Positions 60,321 through 64,000 of a stretch of 64,000 nt of DNA are shown piece by piece; positions within the stretch are counted from its first letter, which is position 1, and every line of letters starts with the position of its first letter. Source of the stretch: Dryas octopetala (Eukaryota; Streptophyta; Magnoliopsida; Rosales; Rosaceae); the NCBI GenBank assembly GCA_963921425.1, contig OY992840.1, forward strand, positions 8,868,501 to 8,932,500, read 5' to 3'. The position numbers and the translations under genes were made by a program. The notes beneath the pieces are model-generated. The model was given only the letters and a program-made list of their open reading frames with translations, searched no databases and was not told where the DNA came from.

Positions 60321-60680
60321 GTGGGCCCCTTCCTTCCTTCTATTTCCATCCACCTCACATGCCCGTACAAGGTTCTTTCCCATGTGAACAGCACGTGATG
60401 CGAGGCCCCCCTCCCCACCCTGGTGCTTGTTTCTATCTGCTTAATTGATGCGTTGCGAAATGACTGTATTACCCTTCAGATGTATGCGCATCTGGACCAT
60501 CTGGCTTTGTTCAATGATTTCGAGTCTCTAATTTTGTGGGTCCCGTTTGGCTACAACTCCCGGTGATTGGATTAGACTTTTTGGTTGGCTGGGCTCTCGG
60601 GCTCAGTCATGTCATGTGTAAAATCACACTAATTTCATGCCCCTTTGATCCCCCCCCTCCCCACCAACCACATTATATAT
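60321..60680. promoter_or_regulatory. GC-richer island with GTGGGNCCC half-sites
   Basis: GTGGGCCCC near 60322 and GTGGGTCCC near 60536 resemble incomplete TCP-type palindromes; GCACGTGATG lies near 60391 and C runs near 60650. No gene start beside it. Confidence 0.3.
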
Positions 60681-62865
60681 GTCAGTTTCTATGCCACAAT
60701 GAATTTCAATTTATTTTTTATTTTTTATTTCTTACATAATATTTTCTTTTGAAAAACATGATTTGAAGTTTTGAACATCATAAGCATAGAAAAGTATCTT
60801 TGCTCGTATATATGAATTTCTCTATATTACCTGCCTATTCAAGTGTTCAAACGTTCTTATCCAGCTCCAGCTCCGAGCACTCGGTGCAGTGTGCAGTGCT
60901 CGATCGTTTTTATAAATGTACTGCTACATTAGCATATTCGTTCATCCACACTTAATTAAATATAATATATTATATTTATTATGAATTCATCATTTATGAA
61001 TTAATAATAGATGATCATAATTAAAAGTTAAATATAAACCACTAAAGAATTCAAATACATTTTTATTGAATTCTTGTACTTAATAGTTGTGAAATAATTA
61101 TTGCTCTATATGAAATTAGTAGAATACTTTTCACAATCTCACTAGTTCACATCACTTGTATTTGATATGCAAAACAATATATTTTTTGTTCCTCGATGTC
61201 AAATAGCAACAAAAAAAAAAAAGATAAAACTTATATCTTGTTATAGGTTGAAAGGATTCTCATGATCTTGGTATAATATAATCAACCCAATCTCTTCATT
61301 TTTCTATGAGAAAAACCAATCACCTATTAAAAGTAATAACCTTAATACAAATAATCTGGGTTGGAAAAAATTGACATCTTTTCTATGGTGACCCAATTGC
61401 TTCCTTCATGTGCCTTTCATTTTCTACACCTCATATTTTAAGTAATCGAATCATGTTTTATTTTTATTTTTTTCTAAAAGTACAACCAATTATAGAAGTA
61501 CAACCTGTTGGGTCTTTATCGATCTCTATGGATTTTAGCTATCTTTTTTGTTAAACTAACAAACAATTATGCTCTTACCAATGAGTGTTCATAATAAACT
61601 AACATTACATACCGAATCCAAAGTTGATCTTGAATCAATTATTTGACAAACTACCTAAGAAATCAAGTGTTGGTGATTAAGACTAGGGAGTATGAAAAAT
61701 TTATCAACTTTGATTAATGAAAGCTATGAATCATTATAAAAATAAGTCAAGGATCTCATATCGAAATGACCAGCTGTGACTTGAGTTTATTGTGCACATT
61801 AATGGAGAAGATGCAGAAATAATACATGCAATTATCAAAAATATGTCATTTGCCTATAATTTCTTGTTTTTTTTTTTTTTTTTTCAAGTCTAGTTGAAAA
61901 ATAATGATGATAACCCGGCCCACGTGCTACAGTACGCTCACAACCTGGTTCAATTTCATGAAATGCGCGCGATATAGAACTCATTGAGCACTCGACACTG
62001 TTCATCGAGTGCTCGACAATTGTCATTGGGCAACAATAGCTATTTGAACTACATAAAAATAATACTAATTATAGATATACCATATGTTTTTTCTTACATA
62101 AACAAGTAAAAAACTAATGAAATCAATATAAAATACAAAATTCATGTTTATGGAGTCACGTCTACCTGTGTTATAACAAAAAAATGACTAATACTAATTG
62201 ACATTGTTCGATAGTGGCAATTTTTCTAGTTAAAAAAAAAAAAAAAAACCTAGCGCTCGGCACCAAAAACATGGAAAAAGTAATAACGTTGATTTATTTA
62301 TCAAAAAGTTGACCTATTTGTCATTAAATCCTTTTAGGTGAGTTTATTTATTATTAAGGGTTGTCAAATAGCATTTAAAGTAATTTATTGTACTTTCTTA
62401 AGTCAATTAAGTTCATTCCCATTTCTACAATATTCTTTTTTCCTTCTTTTTATGGGTTTTTAGTGGATTTAAAAAAAAAAGACATACATTCCTTAGATAC
62501 TTTTTTCTATAATTGTGACACACACCCACACAGACAAATTTGATGAAAAAAGATAAGGCACTTTATTTTTGTACTTTTAAAACATAGACAAGTGTGCACA
62601 TTAATTTGGTTGATAGTATGGATAAACAAAAATTCAAAAAGAAAAAGAAAAACCTTGTCCAGTAAAATAATGATACGTAAAATGATATAAAAATATAGTA
62701 TAAGAATATAGTAAGTACAACATTATTCAAATTAAATCTTCAAATAACTTCATATATATAAATCTAAAAATCAGAAATAGAAACTTAAAAATATAACAAA
62801 CTAAAAAATGATAAAATAATAACTACAACATATATTAGAAAACTGAAAAAAAAAAATTTATATTA
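60681..62865. other. Gene-free AT-rich stretch
   Basis: Short GCGCTCG and GAGTGCTCG-type motifs near 60875, 61985-62025 and 62253 recall the terminal motif of the 47 kb nest. No gene or bounded element. Confidence 0.45.
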
Positions 62866-63232
62866 GGATTAAATACAAAAATGGTCCATAAACTTTACAG
62901 TAAATCTAAATTTAGTTCACTAACTATAAAAAAGTGTCAGTTTGGTCCACGAACTTTTCAAGTTGTATTAAATCAGTACAAACGTTAACTTCTATCGAAA
63001 AAATTAACGAAAAGTGATCATGTGCATAACAAATGACCACATTTTCAGAGGCATTTCAGTCCGTTCAACACATTTTCATGTGAACAATTCCGTTAATTTT
63101 TTAATGAAAGTTAGCAATTGTACTGCTTTAGTACAAATTGAAAAGTTTGTGAATTAAATTGACACTTTTTATAATTAATGGACCAAATTGAGATTCACTG
63201 TAAAATTTGTTGACCATTTTTGTATTTAACCC
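62866..63232. mobile_element. PIF/Harbinger-like MITE, 367 bp
   Basis: The 3 bp target duplication TTA lies at 62863-62865 and 63233-63235. The inverted ends are GGATTAAATACAAAAATGGTC on the left and GGGTTAAATACAAAAATGGTC on the other strand. The arms pair over about 160 bp each, including TTTACAGT, AAAGTGTCA and AACTTTTCAA parts. No coding capacity. Confidence 0.88.
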
Positions 63233-63379
63233 TTAATATTAATAAAAACTTAAAAAGAAAAAGTGGGATGAAGAAGAAAAACAGCATAGGAAAAATTGAA
63301 AAAACACCATGAAAAAATATAAAAATATGAAGAAGGGCAAGTCAGTAATTATGGAACATTCGATGGCAGTTTTCACTTG

Positions 63380-64000
63380 GGGATTTTCTATTTCCTACCC
63401 GACTCTGGCCTCTCTATTATTACCACTCATGTGATCCTACGTGGCGCCACCGTTTTCTATGGAGCCGACGGACAGCAAAGCACACGTGTAGCCTCCCCCC
63501 CGCACGTGCAACACTTTCGGTCAAAGTTTTACCCTGCGTGTCTTTGCTGGATCTGGTCAACGGTCAAACCCCACCCCCCAAAAATCCAAATGATTTGCTC
63601 CCCAATTTTTTAATAATCTCCAATCTGTGCCCCCCCCACGCCTTCCTCTCACCCTCTTAACCGGCCAAGTCGGTTCTCCACTGCGTACAGTTGAGTCCCA
63701 GCCGTCCGATGCATAGAAACGAATCCCAACCGTTGCAGGATTTTCTCACACGTGCACGTGCGACCATTCCCAATAAAGAAGGGTCTGTAAAAAACCCAAA
63801 AAAAAAGCCAGCTTTGCTTTGATACTCGCTCAAGCGTTTTGGGTGGGCCCCACGTGTCTAGCTGAGCTGGTCACCATGTGATCCAACGGCTGGACACGAA
63901 TCGTTTGCTTAATTCGGTTTTTCCGTTAATCGATGTTCCGGGTTTGGGTTGCACGTGCGCTGCACGAACGCTATTTGAATTTCTAATGGTTGTAAGTACA
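63380..64000 (+). promoter_or_regulatory. Dense promoter-like region at the right edge
   Basis: GC-richer than its flank. Three W-box cores (GGTCAA, i.e. TTGACC on the other strand) at 63519-63524, 63555-63560 and 63562-63567. G-box type ACGTG cores in CACACGTGTA (63481), GCACGTGCA (63502) and CACGTGCACGTGCG (about 63748-63763). A perfect GTGGGCCCCAC at 63843-63853 overlaps CACGTG at 63851-63856. CAGCCGTCCGATG near 63700 and ATCCAACGGCTG near 63881 are phrases common in plant promoters. A gene start probably lies beyond the window; orientation is a guess. Confidence 0.45.

Overview
The window is nuclear DNA of a flowering plant, most likely a woody eudicot; I cannot name the genus from sequence alone. 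The evidence is AT-rich DNA, genes with several short exons and GT-AG introns, plant-only protein families (HD-Zip II, DUF4408/DUF761, PPR) and many small plant-type transposons: TRIM, PIF/Harbinger, hAT, Mutator-like and CACTA-like. No operons, CRISPR arrays, rRNA or tRNA genes were seen, but I could not run a structural RNA scan.

Four genes look intact. A palmitoyl-protein thioesterase with 12 exons lies at 16773-23204 (+). It faces a PTPMT1-type dual-specificity phosphatase with six exons at 24292-26665 (-), leaving a 1.1 kb convergent spacer. A single-exon DUF4408/DUF761 protein lies at 35847-37640 (+). An HD-Zip II transcription factor of the HAT4/ATHB-2 kind, with four exons, lies at 43716-45226 (-). 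They share no obvious pathway, and each has its own promoter.

Three genes are broken. An intronless cullin-1 copy (7853-10412, +) is interrupted by a complete TRIM retroelement. An aldo-keto reductase gene (11959-13390, +) has lost its middle exons. A PPR gene (about 30490-32171, -) carries a stop, a frameshift and a 699 bp Harbinger-like insertion.

The rest is intergenic DNA rich in small transposons, many with terminal repeats and target duplications that can be placed to the base. The most notable are: a 1.77 kb Mutator-like element with a GC-rich 148 bp tandem repeat (14597-16363); a three-level nest of elements at 47-48 kb; an 840 bp Mutator-like element that may carry a captured exon (53135-53974); and a CACTA-like element carrying the start of a RabA/Rab11 GTPase gene (57044 to about 58475). 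The right third (46-64 kb) has no intact gene, but holds several GC-richer islands with GTGGGNCCCAC, G-box and W-box motifs. The last island, at 63.4-64.0 kb, looks like the promoter of a gene beyond the window.
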